Shown here: positions 15,771-25,023 of the stretch, one piece after another
Numbering within the stretch: position 1 is the first letter of the stretch
How the letters are laid out: each line of letters starts with the position of its first letter
Assembly (NCBI RefSeq): GCF_034541975.1
Contig: NZ_JAVYJM010000001.1
Length of the DNA: 64,000 nucleotides
From: Dermacoccus abyssi
GTDB taxonomy: Bacteria > Actinomycetota > Actinomycetes > Actinomycetales > Dermatophilaceae
Direction: 5' to 3' (one strand)
Program-made: the position numbers and the translations under genes
Notes under the pieces: generated by a model
Told to the model about the DNA's origin: nothing
Databases searched by the model: none
Seen by the model: only the letters and a program-made list of their open reading frames with translations

Positions 15771-16766
15771 TCAGGCGGAGAGTCCGGGAAGCGGACGCAG
15801 CGGTTCGCCGAGCTGCTCGGCCACCGCAGCCGCCCCGGACCAGACCGAGAGCAACCCCGCAGCTTCGTGTGCGCTCTTCGTGGAGGACGAGACCTTGGCA
15901 GCGCCCGACACGACTCCCAACGCGGCCTTGCGGGCCACGTCGTGAGCCTGCGCGTGGGTGGAGTACGTGCGCCAGGGCGCGCGTTTGCCGGCGGCCTGCG
16001 CGGGCATGCCGGCTTGGGTGAGTGAGCGCGCAGCATAGGCCCACTCGAGCTGCGCGGTGATCTCCTCGCGCGCGGAGAGCTTGGTGCGAGCCGCCGACCA
16101 CTCGAGGGCGTCGATGACTGCTTCGACGGACGCGAGGAGAGTGCCGTCGGTTCGGGGCATGGCGATGGTCGAGGGCCACCGGACGGTGATGTCGGCGGGT
16201 CGTAACGACGCGAGACTCGCGGCAGCGATCGCCAGGGCGACCGGCCGTGAGTTCCTGCTGACGCGCTGCAGGACGACTGCTGCCTGTGCTCCGGCCCAGA
16301 CGCTCTCGGCCCTCGTCCACGACGTCGATTCGCCGGTGGGCGAGGCCGAGGGTGATGCCGACGGCGGGACCTGCTCGGGCGTCGAACTCGGCTTGCTCGC
16401 GGGGGTCGACGAACTCGAGCTCGTCGGCGGAGCACTCGGTGTGCCGGTTGCCGTCACCGACGGAAGCGTCGTGGCACCCAGGCCCTTCAGCGTCGCGTCG
16501 AGACGGTCGAGTTGGGCGTTGTGCAACTTCTTCGCAGTTCCGGCCTGGGCATGGTGGATGGTCTCGCGCTCCGCGGCCGTCATCGCTTCGACGAGCCAGG
16601 CGCGAACCTGCTCGAGCGGTTTCGTGTCAGGCGCGGGCTCCGCCTTGGGGCCGGGAACGGGGGCGTCACTCTCGAGCCGGAGCCCGCACCCGGCGAGCGG
16701 TGCGACGAGCGCGGCTGCGACGAAGGTGCGACGGGCGAGCGCGTGAGGGGGACGAGCAGACGGCAT
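15771..16766 (-). CDS. ferritin-like (DUF4439) lipoprotein
   Basis: A 331-residue exported protein. RRTFVAAALVAPLAGC (about residues 12-27) is a signal peptide with a twin Arg and a lipobox. A helical segment follows (about 45-95), then a Ser/Pro/Thr-rich linker (about 100-150), and a helical domain with two SAREEITAQLEWAYAAR-type helices that resembles the actinobacterial DUF4439 ferritin-like domain. Iron-binding residues are not obvious, so enzymatic activity is doubtful. It precedes the CapA-like gene, with start and stop 1 nt overlapped or 33 nt apart, so both lipoproteins are one transcript and may act together at the envelope. Confidence 0.7.
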   Translation of the reverse strand: MPSARPPHALARRTFVAAALVAPLAGCGLRLESDAPVPGPKAEPAPDTKPLEQVRAWLVEAMTAAERETIHHAQAGTAKKLHNAQLDRLDATLKGLGATTLPSVTATGTPSAPPTSSSSSTPASKPSSTPEQVPPSASPSASPTGESTSWTRAESVWAGAQAAVVLQRVSRNSRPVALAIAAASLASLRPADITVRWPSTIAMPRTDGTLLASVEAVIDALEWSAARTKLSAREEITAQLEWAYAARSLTQAGMPAQAAGKRAPWRTYSTHAQAHDVARKAALGVVSGAAKVSSSTKSAHEAAGLLSVWSGAAAVAEQLGEPLRPLPGLSA

Positions 16767-16835
16767 GCGCTCATCGTCCCACGGACGACGGGGGAGCGTT
16801 CACAGTGTGGACCGCTCGGTAGTCATTAGTTGCAG

Positions 16836-16864
16836 TTGGGTGATGCAAAAGTAAGGGTTATGGG
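16836..16864 (+). promoter_or_regulatory. candidate promoter of the sulfur assimilation operon
   Basis: TTGGGT and TATGGG separated by 17 nt, about 20 nt before the sulfite reductase start. Both boxes are imperfect. No known sulfur-regulator site is recognised. Confidence 0.35.
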
Positions 16865-16883
16865 GCCGATGCGAGGAGTAGTG

Positions 16884-18566
16884 ATGACGGCGACGACCCA
16901 GGCCCGCCCGAAGGGCCGTGCACGCAAGCCCGAAGGCCAGTGGGCCCTCGGGGAACGTGACCCCCTCAATCCGAACGAGGTCTTCAAGCAGGCCGACGCT
17001 CCGCTGAACGTTCGCCGCCGTATCCTCGAGGAGTACGCGGCCGGCGGATTCGACACGATCGAGGGCACCGACCTGCGTGGCCGCTTCCGCTGGATGGGTC
17101 TGTACACGCAGCGTCGCCCGGGTGTCGACGGTGGCAAGACGGCAACGCTGCCGCCCGAAGAACTCGACGACGAGTTCTTCATGATGCGCGTGCGCATCGA
17201 CGGCGGCCAGCTCACCACCGAGCAGTTGCGAGTCCTCGCCGGCATCTCGACCGACTTCGCCCGCGACAGCGCCGACATCACGGACCGGCACAACATCCAG
17301 TACCACTGGATCGACGTCAAGGACGTGCCGGAGATCTGGGAGCGCCTCGAAGCCGTCGGTCTCGACACGATGGAAGCGTGCGGAGACTGCACCCGCACGG
17401 CCCTCGGTTCGCCCGTGGCCGGCGTGCACCCCGATGAGGTACTCGACGCCACCCCGGCGCTCGAATACATCAAGAAGCACTACGTCGGCGACCCCGAGCT
17501 GGCCAACCTTCCGCGCAAGTTCAAGACGGCGATCGCGTGGCTGCCCGACATGGCGCCCGAGATCAACGACATCAGCTTCGTCGGCTCGATCCATCCCGAG
17601 CACGGACCGGGCTTCGACCTCCAGATCGGCGGGGGCCTCTCCACCAAGCCGTTCTTCGCCCTGCGCCTCGGTGCCTGGGTGCCCCTCGAGGAGGTGCCCG
17701 AGGTGTGGCTCGCCGTCGTCAAGCTCTTCCGTGACTACGGCTTCCGACGCCTGCGCAACCGCGCGCGCCTCAAGTACCTCGTCGAGGAATGGGGCGCCGA
17801 GCGCACCCGGCAGGTGCTCGAGGAGGAGTTCCTCGGTCGAAAGCTCGTCGACGGGCCGCCAGCGCCCACGCCGAAGCACACGATCGATCACATCGGTGTG
17901 CACCGCCAGAAGGACGGCGACAACTTCGTCGGCTTCGCCTCCGTCGCCGGTCGCACGAGCGGTACGGCGCTCGCGGCGGTCGCGGACGCCGTGGAAGCTG
18001 CGGGGTCGGCCAGGGTGCGACTCACGCCCTATCAGAAGCTCGTCGTGCTCGACGTGGCCGACGAGAACGTCGAGGCACTCGTCGACACGATGCGACCGCT
18101 GGGCTTCGAGGCCCGCCCGTCGCACTGGCGTCGCGCCACGATGGCGTGCACCGGCATCGAGTTCTGCAAGCTCGCCATCGTCGAGACGAAGAAGCGCGCG
18201 GCCGACCTCGTCGAGGAACTGGAGACGCGCCTGGCACACCTCAACGAGGTCTTGGAACACCCCATCGCGATCCACCTCAACGGTTGCCCCAACTCGTGCG
18301 CCCGCATCCAGGTGGCCGACATCGGCCTCAAGGGACAGATCGTCACGGACGAGAACGGCGAACAGGTGCCCGGCTACCAGGTGCACCTCGGAGGCGGTCT
18401 CGGGGAGGACCTCGTCGTCGGGCGCAAGCTGCGCGCGCACAAGGTGGTCGCCACCGAGCTGGGCGACTACGTCGAACGCGTCGTCACCCGGTTCGTCGAA
18501 CAGCGTGAGGTGAGCGAGACCTTCGGCGACTGGGCTCGTCGCGCGGACGAGGAGGCTTTGCGATGA
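16884..18566 (+). CDS. sir: ferredoxin-dependent sulfite reductase (siroheme, [4Fe-4S])
   Basis: Six-electron reduction of sulfite to sulfide with electrons from ferredoxin. The 560 residues form two ferredoxin-like half-domains and two siroheme/iron-sulfur half-domains. The cluster cysteines lie in CTGIEFCK (about residues 423-430) and NGCPNSCAR (about 466-474), the hallmark C-X5-C...C-X3-C set. It could be labelled nitrite reductase by similarity (NirA group), but the operon with APS reductase and CysDN supports sulfite. ATG 16884 has GAGGAG 6 nt upstream; the frame runs back to 16830 without such support. The next gene overlaps by 4 nt. Confidence 0.94.
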   Translation: MTATTQARPKGRARKPEGQWALGERDPLNPNEVFKQADAPLNVRRRILEEYAAGGFDTIEGTDLRGRFRWMGLYTQRRPGVDGGKTATLPPEELDDEFFMMRVRIDGGQLTTEQLRVLAGISTDFARDSADITDRHNIQYHWIDVKDVPEIWERLEAVGLDTMEACGDCTRTALGSPVAGVHPDEVLDATPALEYIKKHYVGDPELANLPRKFKTAIAWLPDMAPEINDISFVGSIHPEHGPGFDLQIGGGLSTKPFFALRLGAWVPLEEVPEVWLAVVKLFRDYGFRRLRNRARLKYLVEEWGAERTRQVLEEEFLGRKLVDGPPAPTPKHTIDHIGVHRQKDGDNFVGFASVAGRTSGTALAAVADAVEAAGSARVRLTPYQKLVVLDVADENVEALVDTMRPLGFEARPSHWRRATMACTGIEFCKLAIVETKKRAADLVEELETRLAHLNEVLEHPIAIHLNGCPNSCARIQVADIGLKGQIVTDENGEQVPGYQVHLGGGLGEDLVVGRKLRAHKVVATELGDYVERVVTRFVEQREVSETFGDWARRADEEALR

Positions 18567-19264
18567 GCGCCGTCCGTGACGCCGAGACCCTGCGATCCGT
18601 GGCGGAGGCTGCTCGCCGCGATCTCGACGGAGCTCCGACGATCCGCGTGCTCGACTGGGCGCGCGAGGAGTTCGGTGACAAGTTCGCTGTCGCGAGTTCG
18701 ATGCAGGACGCCGTTCTGCCGCACCTGGCGTCACGTGTCATGCCGGGTGTGGACGTGCTCTTCCTCGACACGGGCTACCACTTCGCCGAGACCATCGCGA
18801 CGCGTGACCGGGTCGCGCAGGAGTACGACATCACCCTGCGCAACCTCACGCCGACCCAGAGCGTGGCCGAACAGGACGCGAGCCACGGCAAGGACCTGTT
18901 CTCCCGTGACCCGGACCTGTGCTGCACTCTGCGCAAGACGCACCCGCTCGACGATGCACTCGACGGGTACGAGGCGTGGGCGACGGGGGTGCGGCGCAGC
19001 GAGGCCGTGACACGCCGGGACACCCCGGTGGTCAGCTTCGACGAGCGCCGCGAACGGATCAAGGTGGCGCCGATCGTCGCGTGGAGCGACACCGACGTCG
19101 AGGAGTACATCGAGGCGTACGGCGTCATCAGTAACCCCCTGCTCACCCAGGGCTACCCCTCGATCGGGTGCGCCACTTGTACCCGCCGGGTCGCACCCGG
19201 AGAGGATGCTCGCGCCGGCCGCTGGGCGGGCCAGGACAAGACCGAATGCGGGATCAACCTGTGA
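18563..19264 (+). CDS. cysH: adenylyl-sulfate (APS) reductase, assimilatory
   Basis: Reduces activated sulfate to sulfite with thioredoxin-type electrons. The 233 residues show the PP-loop-like substrate region (AVASSMQDAVLPHL near residues 35-48), the LFLDTGYHFAET motif, CCTLRKTHPL (near 113) and the distal GCATCTRR (near 205). The paired cysteines CC...C..C bind a [4Fe-4S] cluster, which marks the enzyme as an APS rather than PAPS reductase. The C-terminal TECGINL carries the catalytic Cys. It overlaps sir by 4 nt and the APS kinase gene by 4 nt, so all are translated from one message. Confidence 0.94.
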   Translation: MSAVRDAETLRSVAEAARRDLDGAPTIRVLDWAREEFGDKFAVASSMQDAVLPHLASRVMPGVDVLFLDTGYHFAETIATRDRVAQEYDITLRNLTPTQSVAEQDASHGKDLFSRDPDLCCTLRKTHPLDDALDGYEAWATGVRRSEAVTRRDTPVVSFDERRERIKVAPIVAWSDTDVEEYIEAYGVISNPLLTQGYPSIGCATCTRRVAPGEDARAGRWAGQDKTECGINL

Positions 19265-19806
19265 GCGGCGCAACGGTGTGGCTGACCGGGCTCTCCGGTG
19301 CCGGCAAGTCGACGATCGCCCACGAGCTCGTGGGGGCCCTGCGCGCCCGGGGCGAGCGGGTCGAACTCCTCGACGGCGACGAACTGCGCGAATCCCTGAG
19401 CAAGGGACTCGGCTTCTCGCGCGAGGACCGCACCACGCACGTCACGCGGGTCGGCTTCCTCGCCGACATGCTGGCACGCAACGGGGTCTGGGCCGTCGTG
19501 CCTGTCATCGCCCCGTATGCGGACGCCCGCGAGCAGAACCGAGCACGCCACGAGGCGAGCGGTGCCCGTTATGTCGAAGTCCACGTCGCAACCTCGCTCG
19601 AGGAGTGCGCACGACGCGATGTCAAGGGCCTCTACGCCAAGGCTCGCGCCGGCGAAATCCCTGCGATGACCGGGGTCGACGACCCCTACGAGATTCCCGA
19701 GGACCCTGATCTTCGCCTCGAGACCGAGGGCCGCAGCGTGCGTGATTCAGCGGCTGAAGTGCTCGCCCTCCTTCTGTCCGACGAGTCGGAAAGGAACCTG
19801 TCATGA
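19261..19806 (+). CDS. cysC: adenylyl-sulfate kinase
   Basis: Phosphorylates APS to PAPS with ATP. The 181 residues hold the P-loop GLSGAGKST (about 10-18), LLDGDELRE (near 38), SREDRTTHVTRVGFLADM and VHVATSLEECARRDVKGLYAKA, all standard for CysC. GTG 19261 overlaps the cysH stop (GTGA), giving the correct N terminus right before the first beta strand; the upstream open frame lies inside cysH. Because cysH is of the APS type, PAPS is not needed for sulfate reduction here and may serve sulfotransferases or act as a sink. The gene is embedded between cysH and cysD. Confidence 0.95.
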   Translation: MSGATVWLTGLSGAGKSTIAHELVGALRARGERVELLDGDELRESLSKGLGFSREDRTTHVTRVGFLADMLARNGVWAVVPVIAPYADAREQNRARHEASGARYVEVHVATSLEECARRDVKGLYAKARAGEIPAMTGVDDPYEIPEDPDLRLETEGRSVRDSAAEVLALLLSDESERNLS

Positions 19807-20729
19807 CCGTGCTCGAGCACACCCCGACGAACCCCGCCGAAGCCTCGACGCTCCGCGCTCTCGAAGCGGAGGCCATCGAGATCATCCGTGAAGTCGTCGC
19901 CGAGTTCGACCGTCCTGCACTGCTGTTCAGCGGTGGCAAGGACTCGGCCGTGTTGCTCCACGTGGCGCTCAAGGCGCTCGCGCCGGCGCCGCTGCCCATC
20001 ACGCTGCTCCACGTCGACACGGGACACAACCTGCCCGAGGTGATCGCCTTCCGTGACGAGATCGTCGCTCGCCACGGCCTGCGGCTGCACGTCGCGGCCG
20101 TGGAGGACTGGATCGCCGACGGACGCCTCACCGAGCGTCCGGACGGCACGCGCAACCCGCTGCAGACGGTGCCGCTCGTCGACACGATCGCCGAGCAGAA
20201 GTTCGACGCGCTCCTCGGTGGCGCACGTCGTGACGAGGATCGGGCACGCGCCAAGGAACGCATCTTCTCCGTGCGCAACGCGCTCGGCGGATGGGATCCG
20301 CGCAACCAGCGACCCGAACTGTGGAACGTCTACAACGGGCGGCACGCGCCGGGGGAGAACACGCGCGTCTTCCCGCTGAGCAACTGGACCGAGCTCGACA
20401 TCTGGCGCTACATCGAGGCCGAGAACGTCGCGCTCCCGCCGATCTACTTCGCCCACGATCGCGAGGTGTTCGAACGTGACGGAATGTGGCTCACGTCGGG
20501 CCCGTGGTTCGGTCCGCGCCCCGACGAGAAGGTCGTGACCAAGAGCGTCCGCTACCGGACTGTGGGTGACGGATCGTGCACCGGCGCAGTCGAATCCAAT
20601 GCCCGAACCACCGCCGAGATCATCGCCGAAGTGGCCGCCAGCCACCTCACCGAACGGGGCGCCACACGCGCCGACGACCGCCTCTCCGAGGCCGCGATGG
20701 AAGACCGCAAGCGAGAGGGGTACTTCTGA
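19803..20729 (+). CDS. cysD: sulfate adenylyltransferase subunit 2
   Basis: Catalytic subunit of ATP sulfurylase, forming APS and pyrophosphate from ATP and sulfate together with CysN. The PP-loop ATP pyrophosphatase motif SGGKDSAVLLH lies near residues 42-52; LLHVDTGHNLPEV and GGARRDEDRARAKERIFS follow as in the family. Length (308) and C terminus AAMEDRKREGYF are typical. The start overlaps the cysC stop by 4 nt, and its stop overlaps the cysN ATG by 1 nt, so CysD and CysN are translationally coupled, fitting a 1:1 complex. Confidence 0.97.
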   Translation: MTVLEHTPTNPAEASTLRALEAEAIEIIREVVAEFDRPALLFSGGKDSAVLLHVALKALAPAPLPITLLHVDTGHNLPEVIAFRDEIVARHGLRLHVAAVEDWIADGRLTERPDGTRNPLQTVPLVDTIAEQKFDALLGGARRDEDRARAKERIFSVRNALGGWDPRNQRPELWNVYNGRHAPGENTRVFPLSNWTELDIWRYIEAENVALPPIYFAHDREVFERDGMWLTSGPWFGPRPDEKVVTKSVRYRTVGDGSCTGAVESNARTTAEIIAEVAASHLTERGATRADDRLSEAAMEDRKREGYF

Positions 20730-22153
20730 TGACAACGACCCACGTGACACCCACGAGCCGACCGGAGACGGGACGCGAGGTCGCGGTGCCATCACGGCCG
20801 GCTGACGCCAGCGGTGCCACTGCGGCTCCGGAACAATTGCGCCTCGTCGTCGCGGGCAGCGTCGACGACGGCAAGTCCACCCTCGTCGGGCGCTTGCTGC
20901 ACGACACGAAGAACATCCTGGCCGACACGTTCGACTCCATGGTCGCGGCGAGCACGTCTCGCGGAGCCGACACCGTCGACCTCGCGCTGCTGACCGACGG
21001 TCTGCGTGCGGAGCGGGAGCAAGGCATCACGATCGACGTGGCGTACCGCTACTTCTCCACGCCGCAGCGCACCTTCGTCCTGGCCGACACCCCGGGCCAC
21101 GTCCAGTACACCCGCAACATGGTGACGGGCGCGTCGACGGCGGATGCGGCGGTGATTCTCGTCGACGTGCGGCACGGCGTCTCGGCGCAGACCCGGCGGC
21201 ACGCGGCTCTCATGGCGTTGCTGCGCGTGCCGCACGTCGTGTTCGCACTCAACAAGATGGATGCTGTGGACTGGTCCGAGGAGCGCTTCGACGAGGTTGC
21301 CCGCGACACCCGTGACCTCGTCGAGAAGGTGGGCTTGGCGGGCGACGTCGCCGTCGTCCCCCTGTCGGCCCTCACCGGAGAGGGTGTTGTCGCGCCGGCC
21401 CCTTCCTGGTATGAGGGCGAGCCTCTGCTCACGCTGCTGGAGAACCTTCCGGTGGCTCGCGACCTGCGGATCGAGAACTTCCGGATGCCGGTGCAACTCG
21501 TCATCCGCCCGCGCACGAGCGACCACCCCGACTACCGGGGAATGGCCGGACGCATCACGTCCGGCGTCGTGCACGTCGGAGACGTCGTGCGTGCCTCCAC
21601 CCTCGGGCTGGGATCACGGGTGATCGGCATCGACACACCCACGGGCTCGGCGCAGGAAGCGGGCGCCGGTGAATCCGTGACGATCCGCCTGGCCGACGAA
21701 CTCGACGTCGCCCGCGGTGACGTCCTCGTCGTCGAGTCCGAGGCGGACGCACCCGACGTGACGAGCGAGCTCAAGGGTGTCGTGGCGTGGCTCGCCGAAG
21801 GTTCGACCACACCGCGCCAGCGTGTTCTCGTCAAGGCGGGTACGAAGGTCGTGCGAGCGGTCCTCACCGACGTCACCCATCACTGGGACGTCGAGGAGAG
21901 CACGTGGCACCCGGCCGACGGAGCGCATTCCCTTGGCCTCAACGACATCGGGCAGGTCGTGCTCCACCTCGCGGAGCCGGTGGCCGTCGACGCCTACTCC
22001 CGTCACCGGGGCACGGGCGCCTTCCTCGTCATCGATCCTGCGAGCGGGGCCACGATCGGGGGTGGCATGGTCGGGGCCGACCTCGGCCTCGGGGCGCAGG
22101 CGGCCGGCGAGGAGCCGGAGGAAGAGTCCGAAGAGGATTGGCTGGCCGGCTGA
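20729..22153 (+). CDS. cysN: sulfate adenylyltransferase subunit 1 (GTPase)
   Basis: EF-Tu-like GTPase subunit that couples GTP hydrolysis to APS synthesis by CysD. The 474 residues start with a roughly 35-residue Thr/Pro-rich tail, then G1 AGSVDDGKST (near 42-51), the switch region EREQGITIDVAYRYF, G3 DTPGHVQYTRNM and G4 NKMD, followed by two beta-barrel domains and an acidic C terminus (EEPEEESEED). There is no fused APS kinase domain; CysC is separate upstream. ATG 20729 overlaps the cysD stop (TGATG); the open frame upstream lies in cysD. The substrate-binding protein gene starts 1 nt after the stop. Confidence 0.96.
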   Translation: MTTTHVTPTSRPETGREVAVPSRPADASGATAAPEQLRLVVAGSVDDGKSTLVGRLLHDTKNILADTFDSMVAASTSRGADTVDLALLTDGLRAEREQGITIDVAYRYFSTPQRTFVLADTPGHVQYTRNMVTGASTADAAVILVDVRHGVSAQTRRHAALMALLRVPHVVFALNKMDAVDWSEERFDEVARDTRDLVEKVGLAGDVAVVPLSALTGEGVVAPAPSWYEGEPLLTLLENLPVARDLRIENFRMPVQLVIRPRTSDHPDYRGMAGRITSGVVHVGDVVRASTLGLGSRVIGIDTPTGSAQEAGAGESVTIRLADELDVARGDVLVVESEADAPDVTSELKGVVAWLAEGSTTPRQRVLVKAGTKVVRAVLTDVTHHWDVEESTWHPADGAHSLGLNDIGQVVLHLAEPVAVDAYSRHRGTGAFLVIDPASGATIGGGMVGADLGLGAQAAGEEPEEESEEDWLAG

Positions 22154-22154
22154 C

Positions 22155-23225
22155 ATGACCACCCTCGATCGTCCCTCGCGACGCGCCGTTCTCGCGGCCG
22201 CTGTGGGGGCACCCTTCGCCTTGCCCGCCCTCACCGCGTGCGGCGCCGCTGAGGCGTCCCCGCACAGGCTTCGCCTCGGCTACTTCGCCAACGTGACGCA
22301 CGGTGTGGCCGTGGCCGGCATGGCTCGGGGCACGTTCGCTGAGCGTCTGCCCGGTGTGCGTCTTGAGCCACAGATCTTTCCGAGCGGACCCTCGGCCGTT
22401 CAGGCGATGCTCGCCGGCGCGCTGGACGTCGCCTACCTCGGACCCAACCCGGCGATCACCGCGTGGGTGCGGACGAAGGGTCAGGGCGTGCGGCTCGTGG
22501 CCGGTGGTGCCTCAGGAGGCGCCGCGCTCGTGGCACGCAAGGGCATCGAGAGCGTCGAAGGCCTGCGCGGTCGTCGGGTCTCGACGCCGCAGCTCGGCGG
22601 CACTCAGGACGTTGCGCTCAAGACGCTGTTGCGGGAGAAGGGCATCTCCACCGGTTCCGGCAAGGACGCGGTCGAGGTGCTGTGGATGGCCAACAGCCAG
22701 ACTCTCGACCAGTTCAAGCAGAACCGCCTCGATGCGTCGTACCAGGCCGAACCGTGGGTGTCGCGGCTCGTCGAGGAAGCGGGGGCGCACGTTCTCGTGG
22801 ACGAGCGCACCCGGTGGCCGGGCGGGCGCTTCGCCACGACCTGCGTCGTCGTGTCCGAGGACTACCGCCGCCGCTGCCCCGAGCAGGTGGAGGCGCTGCT
22901 CGGCGCGCATGTCGACACGGTGCGATGGATCCGGGCGCACCGCGACGAGGCATCGACCCTGCTCAACTCCGAGATCGAGCGAATCGCCGGGAAGAAGCTC
23001 AAGCCCACCGTGATCGAACGCGCCATGAGGAGCGTCGAGTTCGGCTGGGATCCGATGCTCACCAACGTCGCCGAGGTGGCCGAGCACACCTGGGCCACGG
23101 GCGGTATCGAGGTGAAACCGAATCTGCACGGCATCGCGGATCTCGCGCCGCTCAACCGAGCGCTCGCCGCACGCAGTCTCGAGCGCGCCGACGACGGCGG
23201 TTACGGCGCACGAGGAAAGGCCTGA
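22155..23225 (+). CDS. ABC transporter substrate-binding lipoprotein (sulfonate/sulfate-ester type)
   Basis: A 356-residue periplasmic-type solute binder. RRAVLAAAVGAPFALPALTAC (about residues 8-28) is a twin-Arg-like signal with a lipobox Cys. The mature part matches the SsuA/TauA/NMT1 fold: LRLGYFANVTHGVAVAG, FPSGPSAVQAMLAGALDVAYLGPNPAI and PWVSRLVEEAG. The frame is open upstream inside cysN, but ATG 22155 gives the proper signal peptide. Genes for a matching ATPase and permease follow, with 1 nt between this gene and the ATPase. In the operon it most likely supplies organosulfonates or sulfate; the exact ligand cannot be read from sequence. Confidence 0.92.
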   Translation: MTTLDRPSRRAVLAAAVGAPFALPALTACGAAEASPHRLRLGYFANVTHGVAVAGMARGTFAERLPGVRLEPQIFPSGPSAVQAMLAGALDVAYLGPNPAITAWVRTKGQGVRLVAGGASGGAALVARKGIESVEGLRGRRVSTPQLGGTQDVALKTLLREKGISTGSGKDAVEVLWMANSQTLDQFKQNRLDASYQAEPWVSRLVEEAGAHVLVDERTRWPGGRFATTCVVVSEDYRRRCPEQVEALLGAHVDTVRWIRAHRDEASTLLNSEIERIAGKKLKPTVIERAMRSVEFGWDPMLTNVAEVAEHTWATGGIEVKPNLHGIADLAPLNRALAARSLERADDGGYGARGKA

Positions 23226-23226
23226 C

Positions 23227-24036
23227 ATGACCGACACCCGACCACAGCTGCGCCGACCCGAGCCGACGAGCCCGGGGGAGCACGACGTGCGCCCGGCCGT
23301 CTCACTGCGCGCGCTGCGCAAGGTCTTCGGCCACGGCGAGGACGCCGTCGAAGCCATCGGTGGCATCGACCTCGACGTCGCGCCGGGTGAGTTCGTCTCC
23401 GTCCTCGGAGCCTCCGGCTGTGGCAAGTCGACACTCCTGTCGATCGTTGCGGGACTTGAACCCGCCACATCCGGAGTCGTGGAGGTCGACGGACCGCAGC
23501 CCGCGCTCATGTTCCAGGAGAGCGCACTGTTCCCGTGGCTCACGGCACGCGAGAACGTCGAGGCCCCGATGCGCTTCGGGGGAGTGGCGGCTCCAGAGCG
23601 CCGCGCACGAGCCGAAGAACTGCTCGAGACGGTACGCCTCGCCGGTGCCGGCGGCCGTCGCGTGCACGAGCTGTCCGGTGGTCAGCGCCAGCGCGTCGCG
23701 ATGGCGAGGGCTCTGGCCCAGAACGCGCGGGTGCTGCTCATGGACGAACCGTTCGCGGCGCTCGACGCCATGACCCGTGACCTCCTGCACGGCGAGCTCA
23801 CCGAGGTGTGGCAGCGCGAGCGGATGGCTGTCGTCTTCGTCACTCACAACGTGCGTGAGGCCGTGCGCCTCGGCCAGCGTGTCGTCCTGCTCTCCTCGCG
23901 CCCCGGCCGCGTGGCGCGGACGTGGGACGTCGACCTGCCGCACCCGCGCATCATCGAGGACTCGGGCGTGGGTGACCTCTCCCGGGAGATCACCGCCCGC
24001 CTGCGAGAGGAGATCAGCCGCCATGCCCACGCCTGA
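23227..24036 (+). CDS. ABC transporter ATP-binding protein (SsuB-like)
   Basis: A 269-residue nucleotide-binding subunit. Walker A GASGCGKST lies near residues 60-68, the Q-loop in LMFQESALFPW, the signature LSGGQRQRVAMARAL near 153-167, Walker B VLLMDEPFAALDA and the switch His in VFVTHNVREAV. This pattern is that of SsuB/TauB/NrtD importers. It begins 1 nt after the substrate-binding gene and overlaps the permease start by 14 nt. It drives uptake of the sulfur compound bound by the upstream lipoprotein. Confidence 0.95.
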   Translation: MTDTRPQLRRPEPTSPGEHDVRPAVSLRALRKVFGHGEDAVEAIGGIDLDVAPGEFVSVLGASGCGKSTLLSIVAGLEPATSGVVEVDGPQPALMFQESALFPWLTARENVEAPMRFGGVAAPERRARAEELLETVRLAGAGGRRVHELSGGQRQRVAMARALAQNARVLLMDEPFAALDAMTRDLLHGELTEVWQRERMAVVFVTHNVREAVRLGQRVVLLSSRPGRVARTWDVDLPHPRIIEDSGVGDLSREITARLREEISRHAHA

Positions 24037-24967
24037 TTCGAGCCGTAGCTACGCGGAGGACCCGTTCGAGGTCGATGCGCACCGACACCGTTCCGTCGTG
24101 CGCGCCACGCCGGCGATCAGCGACGCCGACGTGACCTCGGGCCTCGACCGTCTCGAGGTCCAGGCGCGACCCAAGCGTCGCCGCGTCGACCTCACGTCCG
24201 TCCTCGCGCCGCTCGGCGCGCTGGCCCTCGTCGCCCTCGGGTGGCAGTGCCTCGTCTGGTTGCAGGTGAAGCCGACGTGGGCCCTGCCGCCGCTGGGCGA
24301 CATTGCTGCCGCGCTGTGGCGCTCGCTCACCTCGGGCGACGCGCTCTCGGCGATCTGGGTGAGCCTTCGCCGCGGGGTGATCGGGTTCCTCGTCGCCGTC
24401 GTGTTGGGCAGCGCGCTCGGCCTGCTCGTGGGGCGTCACCGGTTGGCGCGCAAGGCCTTCCGGCCCCTGCTGGCCGCCATCCAGTCCCTGCCGTCGGTGG
24501 CGTGGGTGCCGTTCGCGGTCATGATGTTCTACCTCACGGACACGACGATCTACGCCGTCATTCTGCTGTCCGCGGTGCCGTCGATCGCGATGGGCCTCAT
24601 CGGCGGCCTCGACCAAGTGCCACCGCTGCTCGAACGGGCCGGCCGGACGCTCGGTGCGTCGCGCACGCAGCTGGTACGTCACGTCCTGCTTCCCGCCGCG
24701 ATGCCGACCTACCTCGCCGGTATCAAGCAGGGGTGGGCCTTCGCGTGGCGTTCCCTCATGGCCGCCGAACTCATCGTCTCCTCGCCCGAACTGGGCTTCG
24801 GTCTCGGCTCGATGCTCAGCCAGGGACAGGCGAACTCCGACATGCCGACGGTCGTCGCCGCGATCGCTCTCGTCCTTGTTGTCGGTCTGGCCGTGGAACT
24901 GCTGCTCTTCAGCCCGATCGAGCGCAGCTTGCTGCGTCGCCGCGGCCTCACCGCGGGCGGGCTGTGA
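24023..24967 (+). CDS. ABC transporter permease (SsuC-like)
   Basis: A 314-residue inner-membrane subunit of the sulfonate-type importer. An unusual hydrophilic N terminus of about 55 residues precedes six membrane helices. The EAA-type coupling loop is in GRTLGASRTQLVRHVLLPAAMPTYLAG near residues 207-233. The ATG at 24023 lies 14 nt inside the end of the ATPase gene; the frame is open further upstream only as a shadow of that gene. This is the last gene of the eight-gene sulfur operon that starts at 16884; no clear hairpin terminator follows. Confidence 0.93.
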   Translation: MPTPDSSRSYAEDPFEVDAHRHRSVVRATPAISDADVTSGLDRLEVQARPKRRRVDLTSVLAPLGALALVALGWQCLVWLQVKPTWALPPLGDIAAALWRSLTSGDALSAIWVSLRRGVIGFLVAVVLGSALGLLVGRHRLARKAFRPLLAAIQSLPSVAWVPFAVMMFYLTDTTIYAVILLSAVPSIAMGLIGGLDQVPPLLERAGRTLGASRTQLVRHVLLPAAMPTYLAGIKQGWAFAWRSLMAAELIVSSPELGFGLGSMLSQGQANSDMPTVVAAIALVLVVGLAVELLLFSPIERSLLRRRGLTAGGL

Positions 24968-25023
24968 CCTCAGGCAGAGCCGACCCACCCCAAAGGCGCG
25001 TGTCCCGTGGGGGTCAGGTTCGG

